Shown one piece after another: positions 1 to 5,359 of a DNA stretch of 5,359 bases. The notes beneath the pieces are model-generated. The model had not been told where the DNA came from, ran no database searches, and saw only the letters and a program-made list of their open reading frames with translations. The position numbers and the translations under genes were made by a program. The first letter of the stretch is position 1. Every line of letters starts with the position of its first letter. The DNA is taken from the NCBI GenBank assembly GCA_016867055.1, contig VGKN01000122.1, forward strand, positions 1 to 5,359, given 5' to 3'. The DNA comes from Candidatus Omnitrophota bacterium. GTDB lineage: Bacteria; Omnitrophota; Koll11; VGKN01.

Positions 1-165
1 GACTTTGGAGATGGTAGCAACTCTCAAGAGATTAACCCAACCCATACCTACCAAAACTCCTCAAGGACAATAAAGAACTACAGGGCTAGCCTAACTGTAA
101 AAGACAACAATGGCGCTGCTAACAAAGCCTACATCAACATAACCGTTTATCCAAGGAAGAGGTAA
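1..165 (+). CDS. C-terminal end of a PKD-domain protein (5' end outside window)
   Basis: The window opens inside an open frame (frame 1) that ends at TAA 163-165, giving the last 54 residues of a longer protein. These residues look like most of one PKD domain: DFGDG at the start (the family's W/xFGDG turn), a THTY strand about 15 residues later, then SLTVKDNNG and a closing NITV strand. PKD domains are immunoglobulin-like beta sandwiches found mainly in extracellular or surface proteins such as proteases, glycosidases and adhesins. The protein stops five residues after the fold (YPRKR), so no C-terminal membrane anchor or sorting signal follows. The catalytic or main part of the protein is unseen, so its function cannot be named. 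It lies 223 nt upstream of gspE on the same strand. Being a secreted T2SS client is possible but is only an inference. Confidence 0.8.
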   Translation, partial: DFGDGSNSQEINPTHTYQNSSRTIKNYRASLTVKDNNGAANKAYINITVYPRKR

Positions 166-276
166 TATAAGAGACATCCCCTTTTTATCTTTTCCTTTTA
201 AAGTGACTACCCTTTTAATATAAAAGAGTTTTCAAATTTTACATTTGCTACACAAAATAACCACTTCTAAAACCAC

Positions 277-305
277 TTTACTTTTCAGCCCCAATAAATT
301 ATAAT
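277..305 (+). promoter_or_regulatory. Putative sigma70-type promoter of the gsp cluster
   Basis: A TTTACT -35 hexamer (277-282, 4 of 6 to consensus) is followed after exactly 17 bp by a perfect TATAAT -10 hexamer (300-305). Transcription would start near 312 and leave a leader of about 77 nt before the gspE ATG. It is the best promoter-like pair in the gap between the PKD gene and gspE, the only sizeable non-coding stretch before the cluster. The surroundings are very AT-rich, so chance matches are likelier than usual. A short inverted repeat, GATTA-N7-TAATC (321-337), lies just downstream of the predicted start and could be an operator or nothing. Confidence 0.5.
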
Positions 306-388
306 TTAGGCAAAATAAAAGATTATTAAACTTAATCAATATCAATGGTAATCATAACTCAGGGTTTAAGCCTAACTTAGGAAATATT

Positions 389-2104
389 ATGGTGATAGGA
401 AATAATATTCTAATCGGACAGATACTCATTGAAGAGGGCGTGATTACACCTGAGCAATTAGAAATTGGGCTTAAAGAACAAAAAAAGACGAATGATTTTA
501 TCTGCACAACTTTGGTTAAGCTGGGTTTTGCCTCTGAAGAAAAAGTTTTCTCCGCGCTCTCACGCCAACTAAATATTCCTTATGTGAAATTGAAAGATAA
601 AAATATAGAGTCTTTAATTATTCAGAAGGTTCCTGCAAAATTCGCTAGTTACTACAAAATCGTACCGTTAGAATTAAAGGATAACAACCTAATAATTGCT
701 ATGGCGGACCCTTTAGACATCCGTGTCTTGGATGACATAAGATTGCTTTTGGGATTTGAAGTGAAGGGTGTATTGGCAAGTGAGATAGAGGTTTTGGATG
801 CGATTCGTAGGTATTATGGGGTGGGCGCCGAGACGATAGAAAGGATAATATCTCAAAAAAGTCCTTTGGAAGAATTAAAAATGAAGGCAGAAAAGATTGA
901 AGACTTAGAGGTTTTAGCAGAAGATGCCTCCATTATAAAATTTGTAAATCAGATATTGTCCGAGGCTATTAAAGAAAGGGTAACAGATATACATATTGAG
1001 CCATTTCAGGATGAATTGCGCACCAGATTTAGAATCGATGGCGTACTTTACGATATAAATATACCTGAGACTATAAAGTATTTTCATCTCGCGATTGTCT
1101 CTCGTATAAAAATTATGGCGCAGTTAAATATCGCTGAGCACCGACTCCCTCAAGACGGCAGGATAAAAATAAGAATTGGTGAGCAAGAATTAGACTTGCG
1201 AGTATCTATAATACCCACAGCATTTGGAGAGTCGGTGCAAATAAGGATATTAAGCCCAACGTTCTTTTTAGAATTGGAAAAATTAGGTCTTCTCCCAGAG
1301 GACCTTAAGACCATTGAGAAGGCAATTAAAAAACCCCATGGAATTATATTTGTAACTGGGCCTACAGGTTCAGGTAAATCCACAACTTTATACGCTTGTC
1401 TTGCGCGCATAAATTCTAGCGCAATAAAGATTATTACTATTGAAGACCCTATTGAATATCAATTAAGAGGGGTAAGTCAAATCCAGGTCATTCCACAAAT
1501 TGGATTCAATTTTGCAACCGCTCTAAGACATATGTTAAGACATGACCCGGATGTAATGATGGTGGGAGAAGTAAGAGACTACGAAACAGCCGAGATTGCC
1601 ATAAGGTCAGCATTAACTGGTCATTTAGTCTTCTCTACATTGCATACAAATGATGCTGCAGGCGCAGTGACACGACTGTTAGATATGGGTATTGAACCAT
1701 TTCTCGCATCATCCTCTTTAGAGTGTCTTATAGCGCAGAGGTTGGTTAGACTTATATGCCCCAAATGCAAAATACCGTTAAAATCAAAAAGGGAAATATT
1801 AGATCAACTAAAAAATGTAGAATTTGACACTAAGGAAGTAGAGCTCTACGAAGGGAAGGGGTGTGAAAATTGTAGATTCACTGGATACCGTGGCCGAACA
1901 GGAATATATGAAATTCTAACTATAACCGAACCTATTAGAGAGTTAATTCTAAGTCGTGCATCAAGCCATCAGATAAAACAGAAAGCTATCTCTCAAGGAA
2001 TGCGCACATTACGCCAAGATGGGTTACAAAAAGTCCTGAAAGGTCTTACGACCTTTACCGAGGTCATTCGTGTAACCCAACAAGAAGAGTTGCCCGAGGC
2101 TTAA
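389..2104 (+). CDS. gspE: Type II secretion ATPase GspE (PilB/GspE family)
   Basis: This 571-residue protein is the hexameric cytoplasmic ATPase that powers pseudopilus assembly. Residues 1-145 form an MshEN/T2SSE_N domain containing two 24-residue repeats (8-31 and 37-60). The RecA-like motor shows Walker A GPTGSGKST (324-332), the Asp box IEDPIEY (351-357), Walker B ending in VGEVRD with likely catalytic Glu394, and the His box with His412 and His419. A four-cysteine zinc site, CPKC (457-460) and CENC (492-495), is intact, as is typical of GspE and PilB assembly ATPases and unlike PilT retraction ATPases. PilB is the close alternative, but the following gspG-K genes favour GspE. The ATG at 389 has a modest AGGA (379-382) 6 nt upstream. 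The stop overlaps the gspF start by 1 nt (TAATG). The usual Arg that opens each MshEN repeat is missing, so c-di-GMP binding is doubtful. Confidence 0.96.
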   Translation: MVIGNNILIGQILIEEGVITPEQLEIGLKEQKKTNDFICTTLVKLGFASEEKVFSALSRQLNIPYVKLKDKNIESLIIQKVPAKFASYYKIVPLELKDNNLIIAMADPLDIRVLDDIRLLLGFEVKGVLASEIEVLDAIRRYYGVGAETIERIISQKSPLEELKMKAEKIEDLEVLAEDASIIKFVNQILSEAIKERVTDIHIEPFQDELRTRFRIDGVLYDINIPETIKYFHLAIVSRIKIMAQLNIAEHRLPQDGRIKIRIGEQELDLRVSIIPTAFGESVQIRILSPTFFLELEKLGLLPEDLKTIEKAIKKPHGIIFVTGPTGSGKSTTLYACLARINSSAIKIITIEDPIEYQLRGVSQIQVIPQIGFNFATALRHMLRHDPDVMMVGEVRDYETAEIAIRSALTGHLVFSTLHTNDAAGAVTRLLDMGIEPFLASSSLECLIAQRLVRLICPKCKIPLKSKREILDQLKNVEFDTKEVELYEGKGCENCRFTGYRGRTGIYEILTITEPIRELILSRASSHQIKQKAISQGMRTLRQDGLQKVLKGLTTFTEVIRVTQQEELPEA

Positions 2105-3312
2105 TGCCAAGATACACATACATCGCAAAATCTCAACCCCGCAAGACCATCCAGGGAAATATAGAAGCAGAATCCCAGCAGGATGCTATAAGTAAACTTA
2201 CAAAGATGGGGTATTTTCCAATCTCTCTCAAGCCTGAGACTTCTCTTTTAGAGAAACAGGGTATCTTCCCATTGCAAAAGATTTCAAATAAAGATATAGT
2301 CTTATTTACTCGTCAGCTATCAAGTCTAATTGGGTCAGGAGTCAATATTATAAATGGGCTTATTATCATATCTAATCAAACTAGCAATAAATACTTAAAA
2401 ATGATATTGAATGATATTATAGGCAGAATAAAAGATGGAAAATCTTTGTCAGAAAGTCTTGCTGCTCATCCTTATTTATTCTCCAATTTGTATTCCTCAA
2501 TGATACTTTCAGGAGAAGCAAGTGGTGATTTAGATGACGCTTTAAAGCGTTTGGCAGATTTTCTTGAGAAGGGGGAAGAATTTAGAAATTCTCTACGTGC
2601 AAGTCTAACCTATCCCTTCTTTGTCTTTATTGTTGGTGTATTAACGGTATTTGTCCTTATTGTATTTGTTATCCCACGACTTGTTATTATGTTTGAGGAT
2701 ATGGGGCAGATTTTACCATTACCTACAAGGATATTAATTGATATATCGGGTTTCTTACGTAGTTACTGGTGGATTATTTTTCTCATAATTTTTATATTTA
2801 TATTTTTTTTGCGAAAGATATCTCGTAGTCCGCAGGGTAAAATATTTTGGGATAGATTTAAACTTAAACTACCGATACTTGGACAGATTATTTTAAAAAC
2901 AGAGATTGGTCGTCTAATGCATACACTTTCTTTACTGCGGTCAAGTGGCGTACCAATCATATCCTGTTTAGATATATCTACATCGCTTGTAGAAAATCAA
3001 ATTTTGAAATCCGAGGTCCAAAGGTTTAAGGAACAGATAGGTGGTGGTTTGAGTTTATCCAATTCTTTTAAAAGTTCGAAGCTCATCCCGGAAGCGATAA
3101 TAAGTATTATGGCTATAGGAGAAGAGACAGGTTCATTAGAGAAATCGCTTATGCGTATAGCAGGTGAATACGAAAGGGAGGTGGACCGCACCTTAAAGAC
3201 ATTAACTCAATTTTTAGAGCCTGTTATAATTTTAGCAATGGGTTTGATCGTTGGGTTTATTGTATTGTCAATGTTATTGCCTATATTTCAAATAAATTTA
3301 ATCGTTAGATAG
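2104..3312 (+). CDS. gspF: Type II secretion inner-membrane platform protein GspF (PilC family)
   Basis: This 402-residue polytopic protein has the normal length for GspF/PilC. It sits in the inner membrane, contacts the GspE ATPase and is thought to carry pseudopilins into the growing fibre. After a short N-terminal region (about 1-60, beginning with the family's YTYIAKS-like strand) come two homologous T2SSF domains, roughly 67-191 and 269-393. Each carries the family's GE-x-(S/T)-G-x-L(D/E) motif, at 137-144 and 339-346. Three hydrophobic segments are visible: 171-190, about 221-236 (very rich in Ile and Phe) and 373-393. The ATG shares its A with the gspE stop codon (TAATG). A GAGG (2096-2099) inside gspE can serve as ribosome site, so translation is probably coupled to gspE. 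An 8-T run at 2803-2810 lies in the second membrane segment without breaking the frame. Confidence 0.96.
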   Translation: MPRYTYIAKSQPRKTIQGNIEAESQQDAISKLTKMGYFPISLKPETSLLEKQGIFPLQKISNKDIVLFTRQLSSLIGSGVNIINGLIIISNQTSNKYLKMILNDIIGRIKDGKSLSESLAAHPYLFSNLYSSMILSGEASGDLDDALKRLADFLEKGEEFRNSLRASLTYPFFVFIVGVLTVFVLIVFVIPRLVIMFEDMGQILPLPTRILIDISGFLRSYWWIIFLIIFIFIFFLRKISRSPQGKIFWDRFKLKLPILGQIILKTEIGRLMHTLSLLRSSGVPIISCLDISTSLVENQILKSEVQRFKEQIGGGLSLSNSFKSSKLIPEAIISIMAIGEETGSLEKSLMRIAGEYEREVDRTLKTLTQFLEPVIILAMGLIVGFIVLSMLLPIFQINLIVR

Positions 3313-3317
3313 GAGGG
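3311..3317 (+). promoter_or_regulatory. Strong ribosome binding site of gspG, overlapping the gspF stop
   Basis: AGGAGGG gives a full Shine-Dalgarno match, 3 to 4 nt before the gspG ATG at 3321. Its first two bases are the last two of the gspF TAG stop (3310-3312). It is clearly the strongest ribosome site in the window. This fits the need for far more major pseudopilin than the ATPase or platform protein made from the same transcript. Confidence 0.85.
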
Positions 3318-3320
3318 ATT

Positions 3321-3719
3321 ATGAATAAAAAAGGTTTTACTCTAATTGAATTGATGCTGGTTGTAATAATCATAGGGGTATTGGCGGCTATGGTGATACC
3401 GCGCTTGGCAGGTCGTTCTGAGCAGGCAAAGATTGCAGCTGCCAAGGCAGATGTCAATGCTAGCATCCCCACAGCTTTAGATTTGTTTGAGATAGATATT
3501 GGTCGTTTTCCTAACGCAGAGGAAGGATTAGCAGTGCTGCGAACAAATACATCGTCATTAGCCAATTGGAAAGGTCCCTATCTTAAAAAAGATCCAAAAG
3601 ACCCCTGGGAAAGACTCTACTTTTATAAATCTCCAGGAACTCATAATAGTGATTATGACCTTTATTCTGCTGGTCCGAATGGTGTTGAAGGCGATAACGA
3701 TGACATTGGTAACTGGTAA
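3321..3719 (+). CDS. gspG: Major pseudopilin GspG
   Basis: This 132-residue prepilin is the main subunit of the T2SS pseudopilus. Its class III signal is textbook: leader MNKKG, cleavage between Gly5 and Phe6, then FTLIE with Glu10 as the conserved Glu+5, followed by a hydrophobic helix to about residue 26. The C-terminal half carries the GspG (T2SG) signature: a KGPYLKKDPKDPW segment (84-96), a YFYKSPG strand (100-106), then HNSDYDLYSAG and the terminal DIGNW. That last stretch is the calcium-binding loop of the family, although the usual Asp-Gly there reads Asn-Gly (120-121). Trp96 is followed by Glu where Gly is usual. The gene begins 8 nt after gspF behind a near-perfect Shine-Dalgarno. 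Its last 20 nt overlap the start of the next pseudopilin gene in another frame. Confidence 0.97.
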   Translation: MNKKGFTLIELMLVVIIIGVLAAMVIPRLAGRSEQAKIAAAKADVNASIPTALDLFEIDIGRFPNAEEGLAVLRTNTSSLANWKGPYLKKDPKDPWERLYFYKSPGTHNSDYDLYSAGPNGVEGDNDDIGNW

Positions 3720-4143
3720 AATCAAGGGTCTAACTTTCATTGAAGTCCTATTTGTCGTAATCATAATCGGTATCCTTACTATAGTTTCTTTACCAAATTT
3801 TAGAAAAACTTTTAATAACTTACAGTTAAAAAGCTTCGCCCAAGAATTACAGGCATCTATGAATTATCTGCACCAGCGTTCTGTTATCGAAGGAAAGATT
3901 ATTTATCTAAATATAGATGATGAGAAAAAAGAATACTTTGCTAAAATAAAGGGTAACTCAGAAAGATTAAGAACATATCGTATACCCAACGATATCAAAA
4001 TAGAAACCGAGCAGAAAGAAATTCTTTTTTATCCTGATGGTAGTATTGATAAGGTGATTATAAAATTGATTAATCTTGATAACCAAAACATTACCCTAAC
4101 TACAAAGGGGGTATTTGGTGGTGTTAAAATACAATCTCAGTAA
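3700..4143 (+). CDS. gspH: GspH/FimT-family minor pseudopilin
   Basis: This prepilin-like protein has 147 residues from the chosen ATG. The leader ends IKG, with cleavage between Gly10 and Leu11, followed by LTFIE (Glu15 as Glu+5) and a hydrophobic helix to about residue 31. The body matches the GspH/FimT pattern: an SFAQELQASMNYLHQRSV helix (45-62), a charged beta region, an ILFYPDGS strand and turn (108-115), and a closing TLTTKGVFGGVKI strand (132-144). In T2SS, GspH joins the I-J-K tip complex to the GspG shaft. The frame stays open upstream to 3649, but ATG 3700 has a GAAGG (3687-3691) 8 nt away and gives a normal 10-residue leader. A TTG at 3706 is a second option. The gene overlaps gspG by 20 nt. 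The family is sure; the H subtype rests on gene order and the C-terminal pattern. Confidence 0.88.
   Translation: MTLVTGKIKGLTFIEVLFVVIIIGILTIVSLPNFRKTFNNLQLKSFAQELQASMNYLHQRSVIEGKIIYLNIDDEKKEYFAKIKGNSERLRTYRIPNDIKIETEQKEILFYPDGSIDKVIIKLINLDNQNITLTTKGVFGGVKIQSQ
4105..4112 (+). promoter_or_regulatory. Ribosome binding site that decides the gspI start
   Basis: AAGGGGGT differs from AAGGAGGT at one base and lies inside the 3' end of gspH. It is 5 to 6 nt before GTG 4118 and 8 to 9 nt before GTG 4121, but too close (about 3 nt) to TTG 4115. It therefore argues for one of the two GTG codons as the gspI start, with 4118 slightly preferred. Confidence 0.55.
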
Positions 4144-4492
4144 GAATGCATTTTCATTATTAGAGCTCGTGATAACGATTGCTATACTATCAATAGGGAT
4201 TACTGCTGTTTTACAGACTCTCTCTCTATCTGTGCGGTCAACAGGGCTTTCCTGTGATATTATAAATGCAGTATTCTTGGCAGAGGATAAAATGCAGGAA
4301 TTAGAATTTAAAGAAAACCAAAATCTTATAAATAGAGAGCCGGCGGAAGTAAGGGATAAAAAGGATAGGTTTGAATGGAAATATACACTTAATTTAGATA
4401 CTGATTTAAGGCTATATAAATTAAGTTTTGATATAACTTGGCGGAGAGCAAACAGAGAGGAAAAATTAAATTTGAATACATACCTAAGATAA
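4118..4492 (+). CDS. gspI: Minor pseudopilin GspI
   Basis: This 124-residue prepilin belongs to the tip complex of the pseudopilus. The leader is short and basic, and cleavage should fall between Ala11 and Phe12, followed by FSLLE (Glu16 as Glu+5) and a hydrophobic helix to about residue 31. The -1 residue is Ala where Gly is usual. The GspI family pattern is clear: FLAEDKMQELEF (53-64), then FEWKYTL (85-91), then the closing strands with DITWRR (105-110) and LNTYLR (119-124). There is no in-frame ATG before the signal sequence. GTG 4118 is chosen for its spacing from the ribosome site at 4105-4112; GTG 4121 and TTG 4115 are alternatives that change only one residue of leader each. The gene overlaps gspH by 26 nt, and its stop shares one base with the gspJ ATG (TAATG). 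Confidence 0.92.
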   Translation: MVLKYNLSKNAFSLLELVITIAILSIGITAVLQTLSLSVRSTGLSCDIINAVFLAEDKMQELEFKENQNLINREPAEVRDKKDRFEWKYTLNLDTDLRLYKLSFDITWRRANREEKLNLNTYLR

Positions 4493-5076
4493 TGAGAAGG
4501 ATTAAAGCATTTACCCTTGTTGAGCTACTTATTACCTCATTGATATTTGTAGTGGTAATTTTAACCATTTATTCAGCTTTTCGTACAGGAATATTTGGTT
4601 ATAGAAATATTGAAGGAACTATCAACGTTTATCAAACTGCAAGACTAATTTTAGAACGTATAAATTTAGACTTGAGGAATTCCTTTAATTACTCGGAGGA
4701 TGAAACAAAATTTATGGGGGATGAAAATAATTTAAGTTTCTTGTCCCTCGTTGATACATTTAGCGAAGATAAAATTATACAAGAATACGCCTTCATCTCT
4801 TACAACCTAAAGGGTGATAAACTTATGCGGCTATGTCGAAAAAACCAAGAAGCCCTTAATGATAAATCAAGGATAGAACCTGAGGAGATGGCTTCTAATA
4901 TAGAAGGGATAACTTTAAGGTATGGTCATATCGGCACCAGTCAACAGCAGATAGAATGGAAGGATATATGGAATGACACAAAGGCATCACCCATTGCAAT
5001 AAAAGTGAAATTGACCCTAAGAGATAAAACAAGAAGAGAATTTGAGCGGATGATATTTTTACCCTTGGTACAATAG
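4492..5076 (+). CDS. gspJ: Minor pseudopilin GspJ
   Basis: This 194-residue prepilin, normal in size for GspJ, contributes to the I-J-K tip of the pseudopilus. The leader is MRRIKA with cleavage expected between Ala6 and Phe7, then FTLVE (Glu11 as Glu+5) and a hydrophobic helix to about residue 27. Again Ala replaces the usual -1 Gly. Family features follow: a YQTARLILERINLDLRNSF helix (47-65), a FMGDENNLSFLS strand (74-85), a YNLKGDKLMRL hairpin (104-114), an IEGITLRYG segment (138-145) and a W-x5-W pair (156, 160?) before an AIKVKLTL strand. The frame is open upstream to TTG 4438, but ATG 4492 gives a normal leader and overlaps the gspI stop by 1 nt. No clear Shine-Dalgarno precedes it, so translation probably depends on ribosomes finishing gspI. 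Confidence 0.93.
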   Translation: MRRIKAFTLVELLITSLIFVVVILTIYSAFRTGIFGYRNIEGTINVYQTARLILERINLDLRNSFNYSEDETKFMGDENNLSFLSLVDTFSEDKIIQEYAFISYNLKGDKLMRLCRKNQEALNDKSRIEPEEMASNIEGITLRYGHIGTSQQQIEWKDIWNDTKASPIAIKVKLTLRDKTRREFERMIFLPLVQ

Positions 5077-5093
5077 TTTACGGTTGGCTTTCT

Positions 5094-5114
5094 ATATATA
5101 ATCTACCTATATAT
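5094..5114 (+). other. All-AU inverted repeat just before gspK
   Basis: ATATATA (5094-5100) and TATATAT (5108-5114) form a perfect 7-bp stem around a 7-nt loop. It lies in the 50-nt gap between gspJ and gspK, directly before the gspK ribosome site GGGAAG (5116-5121). With only A-U pairs the RNA stem would be weak. The same stretch contains TATAAT (5097-5102), a possible -10 element, but no acceptable -35 hexamer sits 16 to 18 bp upstream. It may be a weak hairpin, a minor internal promoter, or simply AT-rich spacer. Confidence 0.25.
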
Positions 5115-5126
5115 TGGGAAGAATAT

Positions 5127-5359
5127 ATGAGTAAAAAAGCTCAGGCATTAATAGTTATTCTATGGCTACTTGTAATTCTTACGCTACTGGCATTGACTAT
5201 TGGCCATCGTGTCTCCACGGCATTATACTTAAGTCGTTATCAAAAAGATAGGATTTCAGGTATTTATTTGGCCAAGGCAGGCATAAATTGGACAATCGTA
5301 GAGTTAGAAAAAGATAAAAATAGTTATGATGCGCTTAATGAGCCATGGGCAGATAATGA
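5127..5359 (+). CDS. gspK: Minor pseudopilin GspK, N-terminal part (3' end outside window)
   Basis: An open frame from ATG 5127 runs off the window after 77 codons and lacks a stop. The N-terminus is MSKKA followed by QALIVILWLLVILTLLAL, a pseudopilin leader and membrane helix of the GspK type, which usually reads KG-xALI-xxLW. As known for GspK, there is no Glu at +5. Later residues match the family: LAKAGINWTIVELE (48-61) and SYDALNEPW (66-74). GspK is the largest pseudopilin, usually around 300 residues, and caps the I-J-K tip, so about a quarter is visible. The likely -1 residue is Ala5, as in gspI and gspJ. GGGAAG (5116-5121) is the ribosome site, and no other start codon lies in frame back to gspJ. 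It is the only gene after gspE with a substantial gap (50 nt) before it. Confidence 0.9.
   Translation, partial: MSKKAQALIVILWLLVILTLLALTIGHRVSTALYLSRYQKDRISGIYLAKAGINWTIVELEKDKNSYDALNEPWADN

Noticed and set aside
212..226. CTTTTA-ATA-TAAAAG inverted repeat after the PKD gene as a terminator
   Set aside because: The stem has 6 bp with almost no GC and no clean T tract directly after it. It does not meet the pattern of an intrinsic terminator, and AT-rich DNA produces such repeats by chance.
341..360. Fur-box-like stretch around TAATCAT in the gspE leader
   Set aside because: Only about 12 of 19 positions match the classical Fur consensus, and one half-site is poor. That is not convincing in AT-rich sequence.
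1150..1410. 86-codon open frame on the minus strand inside gspE
   Set aside because: It lies antisense to the conserved motor domain of GspE and shows no recognisable protein pattern; it is a shadow of the real gene. The minus-strand frames at 2763-2960, 2997-3191, 3305-3565 and 3558-3764 were dismissed for the same reason.
2803..2810. Run of eight T inside gspF as a slippage or phase-variation site
   Set aside because: The frame is intact on both sides and the run simply encodes part of an Ile/Phe-rich membrane segment. Nothing else suggests programmed slippage.
3649..3699. Longer N-terminus for the gspH product
   Set aside because: The extra 17 codons lie fully inside gspG and would give a 27-residue leader. 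ATG 3700 has a better placed ribosome site and gives a normal leader.
4438..4491. TTG-initiated longer form of gspJ
   Set aside because: It would add 18 residues read inside the gspI 3' end and push the prepilin leader to 24 residues. ATG 4492 with the TAATG junction fits far better.
1..5359. CRISPR arrays, tRNA or rRNA genes, insertion sequences
   Set aside because: No spaced direct repeats, cloverleaf-like sequence, rRNA-like stretch, transposase frame or terminal inverted repeats were seen. Nearly all of the window is explained by the T2SS genes.

Overview
The window is the front part of a type II secretion system (T2SS) gene cluster, all on the + strand, in the canonical order gspE-F-G-H-I-J-K. 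It opens with the tail of an unrelated gene whose product ends in a PKD domain, and it closes 77 codons into gspK. The DNA is AT-rich. A full E-to-K set of pseudopilin and platform genes implies a Gram-negative (diderm) bacterium. The low GC and the Ala(-1) prepilin sites would fit a deep-branching or candidate lineage (Omnitrophota-like, for example), but that placement is a guess; no rRNA or other marker gene is present.

Layout: 1-165 is the 3' end of a PKD-domain protein gene. 166-388 is an AT-rich intergenic region with a good sigma70-type promoter (277-305). 389-2104 is gspE, the secretion ATPase. 2104-3312 is gspF, the inner-membrane platform protein. 3321-3719 is gspG, the major pseudopilin. 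3700-4143 is a gspH/FimT-type minor pseudopilin. 4118-4492 is gspI and 4492-5076 is gspJ. 5077-5126 is a 50-nt AT-rich gap, the largest inside the cluster. 5127-5359 is the 5' part of gspK. Genes E to J are packed tightly (1-nt overlap, 8-nt gap, 20-nt overlap, 26-nt overlap, 1-nt overlap), which indicates one transcript with translational coupling.

How they work together: GspE hydrolyses ATP at the cytoplasmic face and drives GspF, which is thought to lift processed pseudopilins out of the inner membrane. GspG forms the shaft of the pseudopilus, GspI-J-K form its tip, and GspH links tip to shaft. The fibre pushes folded exoproteins through an outer-membrane secretin. The secretin (gspD), gspC, gspL, gspM and the prepilin peptidase are not in the window.

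This is a recognisable T2SS and not a new system. The points most worth a second look are: (1) all three tip pseudopilins I, J and K have Ala instead of Gly at the -1 cleavage position, while G and H have Gly; (2) the GspE N-terminus keeps the exact 24-5-24 tandem architecture of the c-di-GMP-binding MshEN domain but lacks the key Arg at the start of both motifs; (3) a PKD-protein gene sits where gspC/gspD often lie.
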